64,000 nt of DNA from Methylobacillus flagellatus (GCF_005502435.1 NZ_SCOU01000004.1:186001-250000), one strand, 5' to 3'. Shown: positions 33,838 to 43,316, counted from the stretch's first letter. Translations and numbers: made by a program. Notes: generated by a model from the sequence alone, not told the origin.

Positions 33838-34437
33838 ATGACCGCATCCATTGAACGCTATACCCGAACAGCCGTGATACTGCATTGGCTGATCGCCTTC
33901 GGCGTGCTGTTCATGTTCGCGCTCGGCTGGTACATGAGCGAACTGCCCAAGGACGGCGCCAAAGCCATGAGTTACGATCTGTTCGACCTGGGGCTCTATA
34001 CCTGGCATCTGGCAGAAGAAGCCTCACCCCGCACCTTTTATTTCAACTTGCACAAATCCATAGGCGTGACCTTGCTGGCATTGATCCTTATCCGCGTATT
34101 ATGGCGTTTGACGCATCGACCACCTGCGCTACTGAGCACGCTCAAGGCATGGGAAAAAGCACTGGCTAACAAGGTGCACATCTTGCTTTATCTGCTGATG
34201 GTGGCGATGCCGGTCAGCGGTCTGATCATGGCGGTGGCCAGTAAATATGGTGTCAAATGGTTCGGTCTTCCTTTGCTGAGCGGCCTGGATGACAAGAGTT
34301 TGCGCGAGATCTTTGTGGAAGTGCACGAGCTGGTTGGCGTTGTGTTCATCACCTTCATCGTGTTGCACATTCTGGGTGCGCTCAAGCACAGATTCATCAA
34401 CAAGGACGATACGCTGAAGCGTATGTCGATACATTGA
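33838..34437 (+). CDS. Cytochrome b561-family membrane protein
   Basis: A di-haem cytochrome b561 of about 199 residues with four membrane helices. Likely haem-ligating His residues fall in AVILHWLIAFGVLFMFALGW, FNLHKSIGVTLLALILIRV, ANKVHILLYLLMVAM and VHELVGVVFITFIVLHILG. Such proteins shuttle electrons between quinol and periplasmic acceptors, or act as superoxide:quinone oxidoreductases. A GAGGA site precedes ATG 33838. It is the only + gene inside the quinoprotein-support region and so may be its membrane outlet, which is an inference. Confidence 0.88.
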   Translation: MTASIERYTRTAVILHWLIAFGVLFMFALGWYMSELPKDGAKAMSYDLFDLGLYTWHLAEEASPRTFYFNLHKSIGVTLLALILIRVLWRLTHRPPALLSTLKAWEKALANKVHILLYLLMVAMPVSGLIMAVASKYGVKWFGLPLLSGLDDKSLREIFVEVHELVGVVFITFIVLHILGALKHRFINKDDTLKRMSIH

Positions 34438-34446
34438 GTATTTGCA

Positions 34447-34482
34447 GACAAAAAAGGGCGCTCACAGCGCCCTTTTTTGTCT
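34447..34482. terminator. Bidirectional terminator between cytochrome b561 and SoxYZ-like genes
   Basis: GGGCGC and GCGCCC form a stem extended by six A/T pairs on each side of a TCACA loop. The next gene ends 9 bp away on the other strand. Confidence 0.92.
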
Positions 34483-34490
34483 GATTGTCC

Positions 34491-35303
34491 CTAGCTTTTC
34501 AACTCGGTCTGATGGCTGAAGGACTTGCCTTCGTTATCGACCGCCTGAACTTCCAGTGTGCCTGCAGTGGCCGGGATGAAATTGAATTTCAGGTAAGGAT
34601 CTTCACTGGTCCCCACCCCAAAATCCACGGTCATCACCGGTTTCTTGTTATAAACGAAATCGGCTTTCTTGATATAGAACGCAGGCAGGAAGCCTTGCGA
34701 AACCAAGTCACGCTGTAGACCGGTGCGCATCGGATGCTTGATGATGAAGGTGGCTGCGGTCGGGCTGCCGAAGCTGGCTGGGGCTTCTATGTTCATCTTG
34801 ATCTTGCCGGCACTGGCACGCACGGCGGCTTCGTCATTGTCTATGGTGCCACCACAGCCGCCTGCAGCGCGGATAGCGATCGCCGACATATACAGTTTGC
34901 CATCCGCGGTTTCACCGATGGCACGTACGAAGGAATCCGTTTCCAGACGGATGCGCGTGGACAGGTTGAACTTGCCCAGTTGCTCGGTCAGATGGTAGGT
35001 GGCTGCCAGCTGGATAGGGTTTGCATCCACGATGATGTAGATTTTTTTGATGGCGTTGGCATCTGCCTGGGTCTGGTCGACGGCGATCGAGAACGGCACT
35101 TGAGCACCGCTTTCTGCCCGTTTGGGTGCGGTCAGCACGATGAACGGTACATTGTCCTCGATAGGGCGCTGGGCAAAGAACGCTTCTTTGACCACTGGCC
35201 ACAACTTGGGGTCGGCTTCGGCCCATGCTCCAGAGCTCAGGCTGACCAGCATGCCAGCCAACGCGATTTTGACGAACAGTAAATGTTTGACCACGATTGC
35301 CAT
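34491..35303 (-). CDS. Quinoprotein-associated SoxYZ-like carrier protein
   Basis: The secreted protein of about 270 residues fuses a SoxY-like domain (about 30-160) to a SoxZ-like domain (about 175-270). In Sox systems the SoxY C-terminal GGCGG tail carries sulfur intermediates; here AAGGCGGT lies internally, about residue 148, between the domains. This is the layout of the SoxYZ-like carriers found beside PQQ dehydrogenases. A signal peptide ends GAWA. ATG 35303 is preceded by AAGGAGA. The carrier and the MBL-fold hydrolase are expected to work together in the periplasm. Its cargo is unknown. Confidence 0.87.
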   Translation of the reverse strand: MAIVVKHLLFVKIALAGMLVSLSSGAWAEADPKLWPVVKEAFFAQRPIEDNVPFIVLTAPKRAESGAQVPFSIAVDQTQADANAIKKIYIIVDANPIQLAATYHLTEQLGKFNLSTRIRLETDSFVRAIGETADGKLYMSAIAIRAAGGCGGTIDNDEAAVRASAGKIKMNIEAPASFGSPTAATFIIKHPMRTGLQRDLVSQGFLPAFYIKKADFVYNKKPVMTVDFGVGTSEDPYLKFNFIPATAGTLEVQAVDNEGKSFSHQTELKS

Positions 35304-35545
35304 CTCCTTAATACGCTATTTTTAGTATCCAGCCAGTTACCAGGCGGGCATTACACGCCGTGCTATCACTTGGTCGTGGATGCCGGCCTTTCATTACTCT
35401 GCTTATGTGAGTACCAACGTTTGTGATTCACAGTGCCAGCCTTGCTGCGCTCACGCTGTACAAGGCTGAGTATCCAGCATAGGCCAGACCCGAGCACTGG
35501 TCTGTGACTTAGGTTACTTAAGCCAGATACGGTACCGCATCATCA

Positions 35546-37669
35546 TCAGAAGCGGTAAGTAGCATTAAGGCCTAGCAACCAGTTGGTGCCTGCCGCTGGT
35601 TCAAAGAAACGGGCGTTACCATCATTGACGCGTACCGAGCCTATGTAGTTCTTGTCGAAGATGTTTTCCACACGTAGATACTGACTGAAGCGCCAGTTCT
35701 GCAGCTTCTGTTCGAAACCGGCGCGCAGGTTGAAGATGGTGTAAGACGGTGCGCTGTCCGTGTTGGTGTCGTTGACGTAGGCTTTGCTGTTATGGCGGGC
35801 CTCGATGGCGGTACGGAAGCCGCTGGCGACATGCTTCCACGCGGCTTCAGCATAGATCTGCGTATGGTAGGTGCCCGGGATCACGTTACCAGCGGTGATG
35901 GTGTTGCCGGATGCCGTAGTGAAATCCGAGTCGAACTTGGCATTGAGCAGGGTGTAAGCGCCATACAGCGTGACGTTGTGCGGCAGCTGCGACTCGATGG
36001 ACAACTCGGCACCGTTGCGACTGGTTTTGTTCGCATTGGCATAGGTGGCGATGCCATTGACGTTGTTGTCCAGCACGATCTCGTCATCCGTGGTGATCTT
36101 GAACAGGCTGAGGTTGGCGCGCGTGTTGTCGCTCAGGAAAGCCTTGGCACCCACCTCGAAATTGCGGCTTTCGCTAGGCTTGAGGCGCAGGTTCGGCGTG
36201 CTGGTGTTAGCGGGGTTGGCGAAAGCCACTTCAATAAAGGTCGGTGTTTCAAAACCGGTGCCGTAGTTCGCATACAGATTGAAGGCCGGGTTGAGCTTCC
36301 AGACGGCACCGATCACCGGCGTGGTCTTGCGGTAGCTGACGCCACCGCTGTTGTCGCCACTGCCGTTGCTGATCAGCTGGTCGTCGATGTCCAGGCTGAT
36401 CTTGGTGCGACGCACCCCCAGATGCAGGTCCACATCGTCACGCACGGACCATTTGGCCTGTGCGTACTGGTCAAAATTGCGCGCGATGTTCTTTTCGTCA
36501 CGGTTCAATATCCCCACGTTGGAACCGCTGGCGGTGTTGGTGTCGGTGCGGTCATCTTCCATCCTGCCATACGTGGTGCCCAGGCTGAAGGTGTAGGGTT
36601 GGCCCAGCAGCATGCCACGGTTGTCCCAGCGTGCATCCATGCCCCAGAACTCGCGCGAGATCTGGCTGGTGCGACCCAGCGTGCCAAGGGCATTGCGTGG
36701 CAGCAACTGTTCGTTCTCGCGTGTGCCCAGATAGTTGGTGATGACCACGGCATTGTGTTCGTTCACTTGATGGTCAAGCTTGAAACCCACTTGCGTATGG
36801 CTGCGGCTGACCTGGGTTCTGGCATTGATGGCCGCATCGACCACACTCTTGGGCTGACTGAAGGCTTGCGCACGCGTCAACCCGAGTGGGTCTTGTGCAT
36901 CCTGCTCGAACCAGTTGACCAGCGTGGTGAGCTGGGTGTCTTCATTGAGATTGAACCTGAATTTGGCAGTGCCCTGTTTTTTTTCGTTCGCGCTGCGATC
37001 GCGGTAACCGTCGGATGAGTATTGCGAGTAATTGAGCAGGTATTCCATGCCATCCTCGGTGCCCGCCGCGCGCAGTGTTTCCTGATGGGTGTTGTAACTG
37101 CCCAATAACAGTCCGCCGGACAATTCAGGTGAGCGCGGCGCATCTTCGGTCAGCATCTGGATCACCCCGCCCGAGGAGTTGCCATATAGCGCAGAGAACG
37201 GGCCACGCATGACTTCGATGCCTTTGACGACGCCAAGGTCCACGATGCCAGGCTGGCCTTGGCCATCCGGCATGGTCAACGGGATGCCATCGACATAGAC
37301 ACGCACACCACGTACCCCGAATGCGGAGCGTGCGCCAAAGCCACGTGTGGAGATCTGCGGGTCCTGTGCCATCTGGGTGCGGCTCTGGGCGGTGATGCCG
37401 GGCACGCGGATCAGGCTTTCAGACAAGGTCATCTTGGCCTGACCATCCTGGATTTTGTCTTGTTCTACCAGATCGATCGCCACGGGCAGATCAAAACTAT
37501 CGGTTGCTTGTCGCGTCGCCGTCACCACCACCGGAGCAAGGATGATGGCTGTTTTACCTGGTGCCGGTTTGTCTGCAGTGACTGTTGGCTGGGCTGGTTC
37601 GGCAAAGCTATAGCTGGAAAAAGCGCATGCGAACAGCACGGCACAGGGGAGTTTTTTTCTTGTGAACAT
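35546..37669 (-). CDS. pqqU: TonB-dependent receptor resembling YncD/PqqU, probable PQQ receptor
   Basis: The protein has about 707 residues: signal peptide (SSYSFA), TonB box region near APVVVTATRQA, plug domain (about 55-170) and a 22-strand barrel. It matches my recollection of E. coli YncD/PqqU at high-information points: LSESLIRVPGITAQ, STRGFGARSAFGVRGVRVY, VDGIPLTMPDGQGQ, RGPFSALYGNSSGGV, GTGFETPTFIEVAF and the last strands ENIFDKNYIGSVRVNDGNAR. YncD/PqqU takes up pyrroloquinoline quinone. In a XoxF-using methylotroph with quinoprotein-support genes next door, PQQ recovery makes sense. Other substrates such as a metallophore cannot be excluded. It is transcribed alone, about 240 bp from the SoxYZ-like gene. 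Confidence 0.82.
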   Translation of the reverse strand: MFTRKKLPCAVLFACAFSSYSFAEPAQPTVTADKPAPGKTAIILAPVVVTATRQATDSFDLPVAIDLVEQDKIQDGQAKMTLSESLIRVPGITAQSRTQMAQDPQISTRGFGARSAFGVRGVRVYVDGIPLTMPDGQGQPGIVDLGVVKGIEVMRGPFSALYGNSSGGVIQMLTEDAPRSPELSGGLLLGSYNTHQETLRAAGTEDGMEYLLNYSQYSSDGYRDRSANEKKQGTAKFRFNLNEDTQLTTLVNWFEQDAQDPLGLTRAQAFSQPKSVVDAAINARTQVSRSHTQVGFKLDHQVNEHNAVVITNYLGTRENEQLLPRNALGTLGRTSQISREFWGMDARWDNRGMLLGQPYTFSLGTTYGRMEDDRTDTNTASGSNVGILNRDEKNIARNFDQYAQAKWSVRDDVDLHLGVRRTKISLDIDDQLISNGSGDNSGGVSYRKTTPVIGAVWKLNPAFNLYANYGTGFETPTFIEVAFANPANTSTPNLRLKPSESRNFEVGAKAFLSDNTRANLSLFKITTDDEIVLDNNVNGIATYANANKTSRNGAELSIESQLPHNVTLYGAYTLLNAKFDSDFTTASGNTITAGNVIPGTYHTQIYAEAAWKHVASGFRTAIEARHNSKAYVNDTNTDSAPSYTIFNLRAGFEQKLQNWRFSQYLRVENIFDKNYIGSVRVNDGNARFFEPAAGTNWLLGLNATYRF

Positions 37670-37863
37670 GATAGACCTGGATGCAATTAATTTTTGACTG
37701 CGGAGCCTATAACATTCCGCGCTATAAATACATCAGGATTATCATGATTCCTTATAGTGAATTTCCAGAGTACACGCACCAACATGTCAGCCGGAAGCAT
37801 ACGTGCGCATCAACGGAACATGTGGCGCGCGGTCCTGTTCACCACGACGGCCTCGCGGTGGTC

Positions 37864-39144
37864 TTAGATCAAACCTTCCAGCAGTTGTACCTGCACAGTT
37901 TGCAGCGCAGGCAGATCGCCGGTTTCTTCACTGAGTACGATGAAGCAATTGGCTAGCGACATCGAGCTCAACATGCCCGAACCCTGGCCGCCAGTGGTGC
38001 GTACTTTCCAGCTGCCATCCTGATCTGTGAACAGGATGCCGCGCTGGAACTCAGTGCGACCCTTGAGCTTGCGTATCGGGTCTATGCATACCGCTTGCAA
38101 AAGCGGCAAGGGAGCCGGGTCAGCCTGCCCCATCAGCACCAGCATCGCTTCGCGTACGAACTGATAAAAGGTCACCATCACGGCAACCGGGTTGCCAGGC
38201 AAGCCGAAGTAATGCGCCTGACCTACTTTGCCATAAGCCAGCGGCCGGCCGGGTTTCATGGCGATCTTCCAGAACACGACCTGGCCCAGTTTGGCCAGCA
38301 GTGCCTTGATATGATCTGCTTCGCCCACCGAGACGCCGCCGCTGGTCAGGATCACATCGGCACAGGCCGAGGCATCCAGCAAGGCCTGCTCCAGCAAGGC
38401 CGGGTCATCAGGGACCACCCCCATGTCGATCACCTCTACACCCAGACGCGTCAGCATGCCGTATAGCGTGTAACGGTTGCTGTCGTAGACCTGCCCGCTG
38501 GCCAGGGGCTGGCCTATGCTGGCCAGTTCGTCGCCAGTGGAGAAGAAGGCCACGCGCAACTTGCGCCAGACGCGGACTTCCCCCAGCCCTAACGAGGCCA
38601 GCACACCAAGGTCTGCCGGGCGCAGCAGATGACCAGTAGCGAGTACCACTTGGCCTTGTTTGAGATCTTCCCCGGCGAGGCGTGTGTTCATGCCACGTTC
38701 CAGGTTTTGCTGAAACGCGATGTGATCACCTTCTATCTGCACGCGCTCCTGCACCACCACGGTGTCGCTGCCCGCCGGCAGCATGGCCCCGGTCATGATG
38801 CGTACGCACTGACCAGGTGCCAGCTTGCCGGTGTAAGGCGTTCCGGCAAAGGCGGTCCCCGCGATGTGCAAGCGCGTTACCGACTCCGCCTGCAGGTCGT
38901 CGGCATTGAATGCATAGCCGTCCATGGCCGAATTGTCATGGTTCGGCACATTGTGTGGTGACAGGATATTGGCGGCCAGTACACGCCCCAGCGCGGCCCG
39001 CAACGCTAGAGATTCTGTACCAGTGACCGGGCTCAGGTAATCGCGAATGACACGGCGTGCCTGCGCCACCGGCATGGAGTTCGGGTCGTAATCATCCAGG
39101 CAGCTGGCATTGTGGATCAGTTCGGTGATGGGTTTGCTCGACAT
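37864..39144 (-). CDS. moeA: Molybdopterin molybdenumtransferase
   Basis: MoeA inserts molybdate into adenylylated molybdopterin. The roughly 426-residue protein contains PNHDNSAMDGYAFN, GQCVRIMTGAMLPAGSDTVV, FFSTGDEL, GQVYDSNRYTLYGML, ILTSGGVSVGEADHIK, KIAMKPGRPLAYGKVG and HYFGLPGNPVAVMVTF, the full set for the family. It is the last gene of a moaA-mobA-mobB-moeA run on the minus strand, starting 15 bp after the mobB stop. It probably serves a formate dehydrogenase or nitrate reductase outside the window. Confidence 0.95.
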   Translation of the reverse strand: MSSKPITELIHNASCLDDYDPNSMPVAQARRVIRDYLSPVTGTESLALRAALGRVLAANILSPHNVPNHDNSAMDGYAFNADDLQAESVTRLHIAGTAFAGTPYTGKLAPGQCVRIMTGAMLPAGSDTVVVQERVQIEGDHIAFQQNLERGMNTRLAGEDLKQGQVVLATGHLLRPADLGVLASLGLGEVRVWRKLRVAFFSTGDELASIGQPLASGQVYDSNRYTLYGMLTRLGVEVIDMGVVPDDPALLEQALLDASACADVILTSGGVSVGEADHIKALLAKLGQVVFWKIAMKPGRPLAYGKVGQAHYFGLPGNPVAVMVTFYQFVREAMLVLMGQADPAPLPLLQAVCIDPIRKLKGRTEFQRGILFTDQDGSWKVRTTGGQGSGMLSSMSLANCFIVLSEETGDLPALQTVQVQLLEGLI

Positions 39145-39159
39145 GGGGGCTCAACTCAA

Positions 39160-39720
39160 CTAAGTTTGTGGCGTAAGTCCGTGTGCTGCATTCATCCAGT
39201 TCAGAATGAAGCGTGCAACCGTGACCGGCTTATTCAGATCCAGCACGGGCAGGCTGCTATCTACCGGGCCATCGCTGGCGATGGCGATGATGTCCGGATC
39301 TTGTGCTGACAGCAGTGGCATATTCAGGGCGGGGCGGTGGATCTCGATCTTGGCCAAGGCTTCGTGCCGGAAACCTTCTACCAGCACCAGATCGGTATAG
39401 CGTGCGTCCAGCTGAGACACCAGCACTTGCAGGCTGGGTTCCTCGGCCTCTAGGCTGGGGATACGGGACAGCTCGGTCATGAGCGCCCAGCGATGCCGCG
39501 AGCCTATCAGTGTCTGCACTGCGCCGGCTTCGCGCAGACGGTAACTGTCCTTGCCCGGGTGGTCGATATCGAAACGATGATGGGCGTGTTTGATCACCGA
39601 GACGCGCAGGCCTTCAGCGACCAGCAAGGGGATCAGCTGGGTGAGCAGGGTGGTTTTTCCTGCCCCGCTAGCATAGGCGCATACACCGAGCAGTCGAGGT
39701 ACTTCAGTTGGAGCGCTCAT
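39160..39720 (-). CDS. mobB: Molybdopterin-guanine dinucleotide biosynthesis protein B
   Basis: MobB is a GTP-binding helper of MobA. The roughly 186-residue protein has a P-loop, GVCAYASGAGKTTLLTQLIP, then RVSVIKHAHHRFDIDHPGKD and LVLVEGFRHEALAKIEIHR. Its ATG at 39720 overlaps the mobA stop (ATGA), so the two are translated together. The protein extends to GLTPQT without extra domains. Confidence 0.93.
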   Translation of the reverse strand: MSAPTEVPRLLGVCAYASGAGKTTLLTQLIPLLVAEGLRVSVIKHAHHRFDIDHPGKDSYRLREAGAVQTLIGSRHRWALMTELSRIPSLEAEEPSLQVLVSQLDARYTDLVLVEGFRHEALAKIEIHRPALNMPLLSAQDPDIIAIASDGPVDSSLPVLDLNKPVTVARFILNWMNAAHGLTPQT

Positions 39721-40340
39721 GATGATCCTGTTTCGGCCCGGTATGCCTCACTGGTTGCGAATGCTTCCAGTTCATCCAGTGTGTTGATGTTGCAGAAGGC
39801 AGCGGCATCGTCAAAGCGCACTTGTACGCACTTGATGCTGTTTTGCCAGTGATCCACTTTGCGACCACCTTGCTGCAGAAATTGCTGCAGTCCCGGCAAT
39901 AAGTGAGTGCGACACAGGCAGAACACCGGTTGCGTTTGCCCGGCACTGCTGGCAACGGCGATCTCTGCGTCAGTCTCCAGTAGCGCAGTCAGCAGTCGCT
40001 GTGCCAGGTCTGCAGCTAACAGCGGCGCATCGCATGGTACGCATAGCACTAGGGCATGCCGGCTGGCGCGCAGGCCGGCGGCTATCCCGGCCAGCGGGCC
40101 GGCAAAGTCGGCGATGTGGTCGCTGATGACAGGGTGGCCGAATGCCGCATATTGGGTTTGATGACGATTGGCGTTGATCAGCACTTCGCTGACTTGTGGG
40201 CGCAGGCGCTCCAGCACGCTGACGATCATGGGACGTGCCCGGTAATCTGCCAGACCTTTGTCCAGGCCGCCCATGCGGCGTGCCAGTCCGCCAGCCAAGA
40301 TCAGGCCGCTGATGGGGTAGGAGTGGGCTGGGGTGTTCAT
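39717..40340 (-). CDS. mobA: Molybdenum cofactor guanylyltransferase
   Basis: MobA attaches GMP to molybdopterin. The roughly 207-residue protein has the nucleotidyltransferase motif SGLILAGGLARRMGGLDKGL, then VLINANR, ISDHIADFAGPLAGIAAGL, LCVPCDAPLLAADLAQRLL and the C-terminal NINTLDELE. It follows moaA by 33 bp and overlaps mobB by four bases. The order and coupling fit a dedicated molybdopterin guanine dinucleotide operon. Confidence 0.94.
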   Translation of the reverse strand: MNTPAHSYPISGLILAGGLARRMGGLDKGLADYRARPMIVSVLERLRPQVSEVLINANRHQTQYAAFGHPVISDHIADFAGPLAGIAAGLRASRHALVLCVPCDAPLLAADLAQRLLTALLETDAEIAVASSAGQTQPVFCLCRTHLLPGLQQFLQQGGRKVDHWQNSIKCVQVRFDDAAAFCNINTLDELEAFATSEAYRAETGSS

Positions 40341-40373
40341 GTGGATGTTGCTGCTGCGGTGATGGATTGAGTA

Positions 40374-41378
40374 TCAGCCACCGGTGACGGACATGAAGCG
40401 CACCACGGCGGGTGCGGCCCGCTTGAGGTCGAAATCGTGACCTTTGGGTTTGATCTGCATGGAACCCACGATGGCGGCGATCAGCGGCGCATCGTCTTGC
40501 GGGTGCTCGCGCAGCAAAGGCATCAGGTCCACTTTGCTGTCCTGACCCAGGCACAGGAACAACTCGCCCTTGCAGGTGATGCGTACGCGGTTGCAGGCTT
40601 CGCAGAAGTTATGACTGTGCGGCGAGATCATGCCTATTCTGGTCTGCGTACCCGCCACACGCCAGTAGCGAGCTGGCCCCCCTGTGGTTTCGGTGCTGGC
40701 GACCAGCGGGAAGTGGGCTTGCAGAAGCTTGAGGGTGTCAGCGTTGCTGACGCAGGTGCTATCACGTTCATGATCCACAGCCCCCAGGGGCATCTCTTCG
40801 ATGTAGGCGATGTCCAGGCCTTCATCAATGGCGAACTTGAGCAGCGGCAGCGCCTCGTCGTCATTGATGCCACGCATCAGCACGGTATTCAGCTTGATGT
40901 TCTGGAAACCGGCCAGTTTGGCAGCCTGGATACCGTGCAGCACCTTGTCCAGGTCACCCACGCGCGTGATGCGGCGGAAGCGTTCCGGGTCCAGGCTGTC
41001 CAGGCTGATGTTGATGCGCTTGACGCCCGCTTCGCGCAGCTCGGCAGCCTGCTGTTCGAGCTGCGAGCCATTGGTGGTCACCACCAGCTCACGCAGCCCG
41101 TCCAGCTTGCCTATGGTGTTGAACAGCCACAAGGCATTTTTTCGCACCAATGGTTCGCCGCCAGTGATGCGCACCTTGCCTACGCCCAGACCGACAAACA
41201 CACGCACCAGGCGCGCGCACTCTTCCAGACTCAGCACCTCATCGCGTGGCAGAAAGGTCATCTCTTCTGCCATGCAGTACACACAGCGGAAGTCGCAGCG
41301 ATCGGTGATCGAAAGCCGGATGTAATCTACGGTGCGACCGTAACGGTCGACGAGAGTGGGACGGTCATTGCCTGACAT
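40374..41378 (-). CDS. moaA: GTP 3',8-cyclase, radical SAM
   Basis: MoaA starts molybdopterin synthesis by rearranging GTP. The roughly 334-residue protein has the SAM-binding CDFRCVYCMAEEM cluster (CxxxCxxC), GKVRITGGEPLVRK, RINISLDSLDPERF and the C-terminal 4Fe-4S site FCEACNRVRITCKGELFLCLG. It ends with the GG tail (SVTGG) needed for activity. It is the first gene of the minus-strand Mo-cofactor run. moaC, moaD, moaE and mog are not in the window. Confidence 0.96.
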   Translation of the reverse strand: MSGNDRPTLVDRYGRTVDYIRLSITDRCDFRCVYCMAEEMTFLPRDEVLSLEECARLVRVFVGLGVGKVRITGGEPLVRKNALWLFNTIGKLDGLRELVVTTNGSQLEQQAAELREAGVKRINISLDSLDPERFRRITRVGDLDKVLHGIQAAKLAGFQNIKLNTVLMRGINDDEALPLLKFAIDEGLDIAYIEEMPLGAVDHERDSTCVSNADTLKLLQAHFPLVASTETTGGPARYWRVAGTQTRIGMISPHSHNFCEACNRVRITCKGELFLCLGQDSKVDLMPLLREHPQDDAPLIAAIVGSMQIKPKGHDFDLKRAAPAVVRFMSVTGG

Positions 41379-41547
41379 GAGGGCCCTGATGATGGTGGCT
41401 TGATTAAGCGCCTTGGAGTTTCGATTCTAAGCGTTTAAGCGGGTGTATACAATCCTGTATGCAGCGGCTTGGGTACATGGGACGGATTTGTCTGTCGCAA
41501 GATGCGCTGAGCGCTGCCGGGCGCCCGGCCTCAAGCCCGGCATCGCC

Positions 41548-43191
41548 TCAGCCAGGCAGGCGTTGATACAGCCGAAAGCTTTCGCGGCGCTCAGCTGCGC
41601 GTTTCCCTTCCCAGATCAGCTGCCAGCGGTTGTCTGGCCAGACCTTGGCTTTGCCACGCTCGTCCTGAATCAAGTGGAAATCGCAGTCTTCTCCGCTGCT
41701 GACGGTGCGCAGATCGGTGTAGTAGTCGAGCAAGGCTTTTTGTGGCGTGCCCAGTCTGGTTTGCAGGATGCAGCGTGGGGTGGACTGGATCGCATGGCCT
41801 ATGCCCAGCATCACTGACTGATAGCTTCTGGCAGAATCGATCCACGGTAGCCACAGTGTCATCAGCAGTGTCCAGACGATGGTCATGCCCACGGCCCAAT
41901 CGGTGACTGCCGTGCGGTTGGAGCGCCTGGCCTTGATCACGACCAGCAGCCAGACCAGCGTGGCCAGCCCACCAGCCAGCAAGCCCCACCAGCTTAGCTC
42001 GGGGGTGGTCACGCCAGACAGGAACTGCATACGCTCCTGGAGTTTTGCGGGGGCGCCAAACACCATCGCGTACCAGCCTAGCCAGATCAACAAGCCCATG
42101 CTGCCAAACAACATCAAACCAAACCAGTTGAGCAGGCCAGAGGCGCCACGCTTCAATGTTTCGATGCTGCCGCCCGCCAGCAGCGCCAATGGTAATAATA
42201 GCGGTAGTGTGTCGGTGCCCCGGTCTTCGCCAGCATAGCCCAGCCAAAGCAGACAGGCGCTGAAGAACACGAGCAGCAACTGAAAGCGCGGGTTGGTGAG
42301 CAATTCGCGGCGGAAATGCCACAGCCCCCATGCCGCGATGGGGAGGGCCGGCCAGGCATACCAACCCAGGGTCTTTAAAAAGTAAGCGTGCTGCTGTTGG
42401 CCGAACTGGCTGATGCTGTGGTGCCACCAGCCATACATCAACTCTGGGTTGTCTGCCAACAGCAGTGCTGGCCATGCCAGCACCAGCGGCAGTGCGATCA
42501 GGCTGCCCAGTATGATCGCAGTGAGATAGGGCTTCCCTCGCCAGGCCTTGAACAGCAAGGGCATGCTCAGCATTGCGCTGACCAGAATCAATGCGGAGAG
42601 TATGCCGGTGCTCAAGAAGCTGATGCTGATCGCGCTAGCTAGTAGCACGCTGGCGCGGTAGGGGCGGCGGCGGCTCAATGCCAGCGCATACAGCCCCATG
42701 GCACTGCCAGTGAGAGCAGCCAGTTGGGGCATCAGGGTGTGGGCGGCGATCACTAGCCCGATCGAGCTGATGAACACAAAGGTGGTGAGCCTGCCGCCAC
42801 CGGTACCCCACAGTTCGCGCCCGGTCATGCCGATCAACAACAAGGTCAATGACATCCACACGCCGGTCGCGACGCGCGCGCCGTCGTGCATGGGCAGGAC
42901 GGGGGACAGTAGCGCCGCACTGGCCGCTGCGCTGAGGTGGAACAGGGGAGGCTCGTGTACGCCGGTTTCACCGACGGCGACAGGCGCGATCAGCGAACCA
43001 CCGTTGAGCATGTCCTTCACGATGCTGATGCTGTGGGACTCGTCCGGTTTCCATGGTTGATGGCCGAACAAGCCGATGCAAACCCACAACGTGCACAGCA
43101 GGATCAGCAAGCGGGTCTTGGCATTCTCTCCGATGCGCGCGCGGGGTGTGGCAAGATTGCCTTGCCAGTCATGTTCCAGTTCAAATGCCAT
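41548..43191 (-). CDS. PMT/ArnT-like membrane glycosyltransferase
   Basis: The roughly 547-residue integral membrane protein has about 11 helices and a soluble C-terminal part. KPDESHSISIVKDM near residue 50 carries the acidic residues of the first periplasmic loop in lipid-linked sugar transferases (families GT39/GT83). TGVHEPPLFHLSAAASAALL follows, resembling the EPPL/KPPL motif of ArnT-like enzymes. These use polyprenyl-phosphate sugars to modify lipid A or proteins. The acceptor is unknown here. A link to the surface island is possible, but it lies 23 kb away. It is transcribed toward moaA after the rpmE terminator. Confidence 0.78.
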   Translation of the reverse strand: MAFELEHDWQGNLATPRARIGENAKTRLLILLCTLWVCIGLFGHQPWKPDESHSISIVKDMLNGGSLIAPVAVGETGVHEPPLFHLSAAASAALLSPVLPMHDGARVATGVWMSLTLLLIGMTGRELWGTGGGRLTTFVFISSIGLVIAAHTLMPQLAALTGSAMGLYALALSRRRPYRASVLLASAISISFLSTGILSALILVSAMLSMPLLFKAWRGKPYLTAIILGSLIALPLVLAWPALLLADNPELMYGWWHHSISQFGQQQHAYFLKTLGWYAWPALPIAAWGLWHFRRELLTNPRFQLLLVFFSACLLWLGYAGEDRGTDTLPLLLPLALLAGGSIETLKRGASGLLNWFGLMLFGSMGLLIWLGWYAMVFGAPAKLQERMQFLSGVTTPELSWWGLLAGGLATLVWLLVVIKARRSNRTAVTDWAVGMTIVWTLLMTLWLPWIDSARSYQSVMLGIGHAIQSTPRCILQTRLGTPQKALLDYYTDLRTVSSGEDCDFHLIQDERGKAKVWPDNRWQLIWEGKRAAERRESFRLYQRLPG

Positions 43192-43242
43192 AAGGGAATG
43201 ATAGACGAATATTGCCGTTGAAAACTATCGGGGATGTTGCGC

Positions 43243-43274
43243 GACCAAGAGTTCGATTGGCCAAGAGTTAGATT
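43243..43274. repeat. 16-bp tandem repeat, two copies
   Basis: GACCAAGAGTTCGATT and GGCCAAGAGTTAGATT stand head to tail with two mismatches, in the gap between the membrane glycosyltransferase and rpmE. Confidence 0.8.
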
Positions 43275-43290
43275 GCCTAGCCGATAAAAC

Positions 43291-43316
43291 AAAAAGGCAG
43301 CCTAGGCTGCCTTTTT
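43291..43316 (-). terminator. Intrinsic terminator of rpmE
   Basis: AAAAAGGCAGC and GCTGCCTTTTT pair around CTAG, giving an 11-bp perfect stem with T-runs in either direction. It lies 17 bp after the rpmE stop. Confidence 0.9.
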
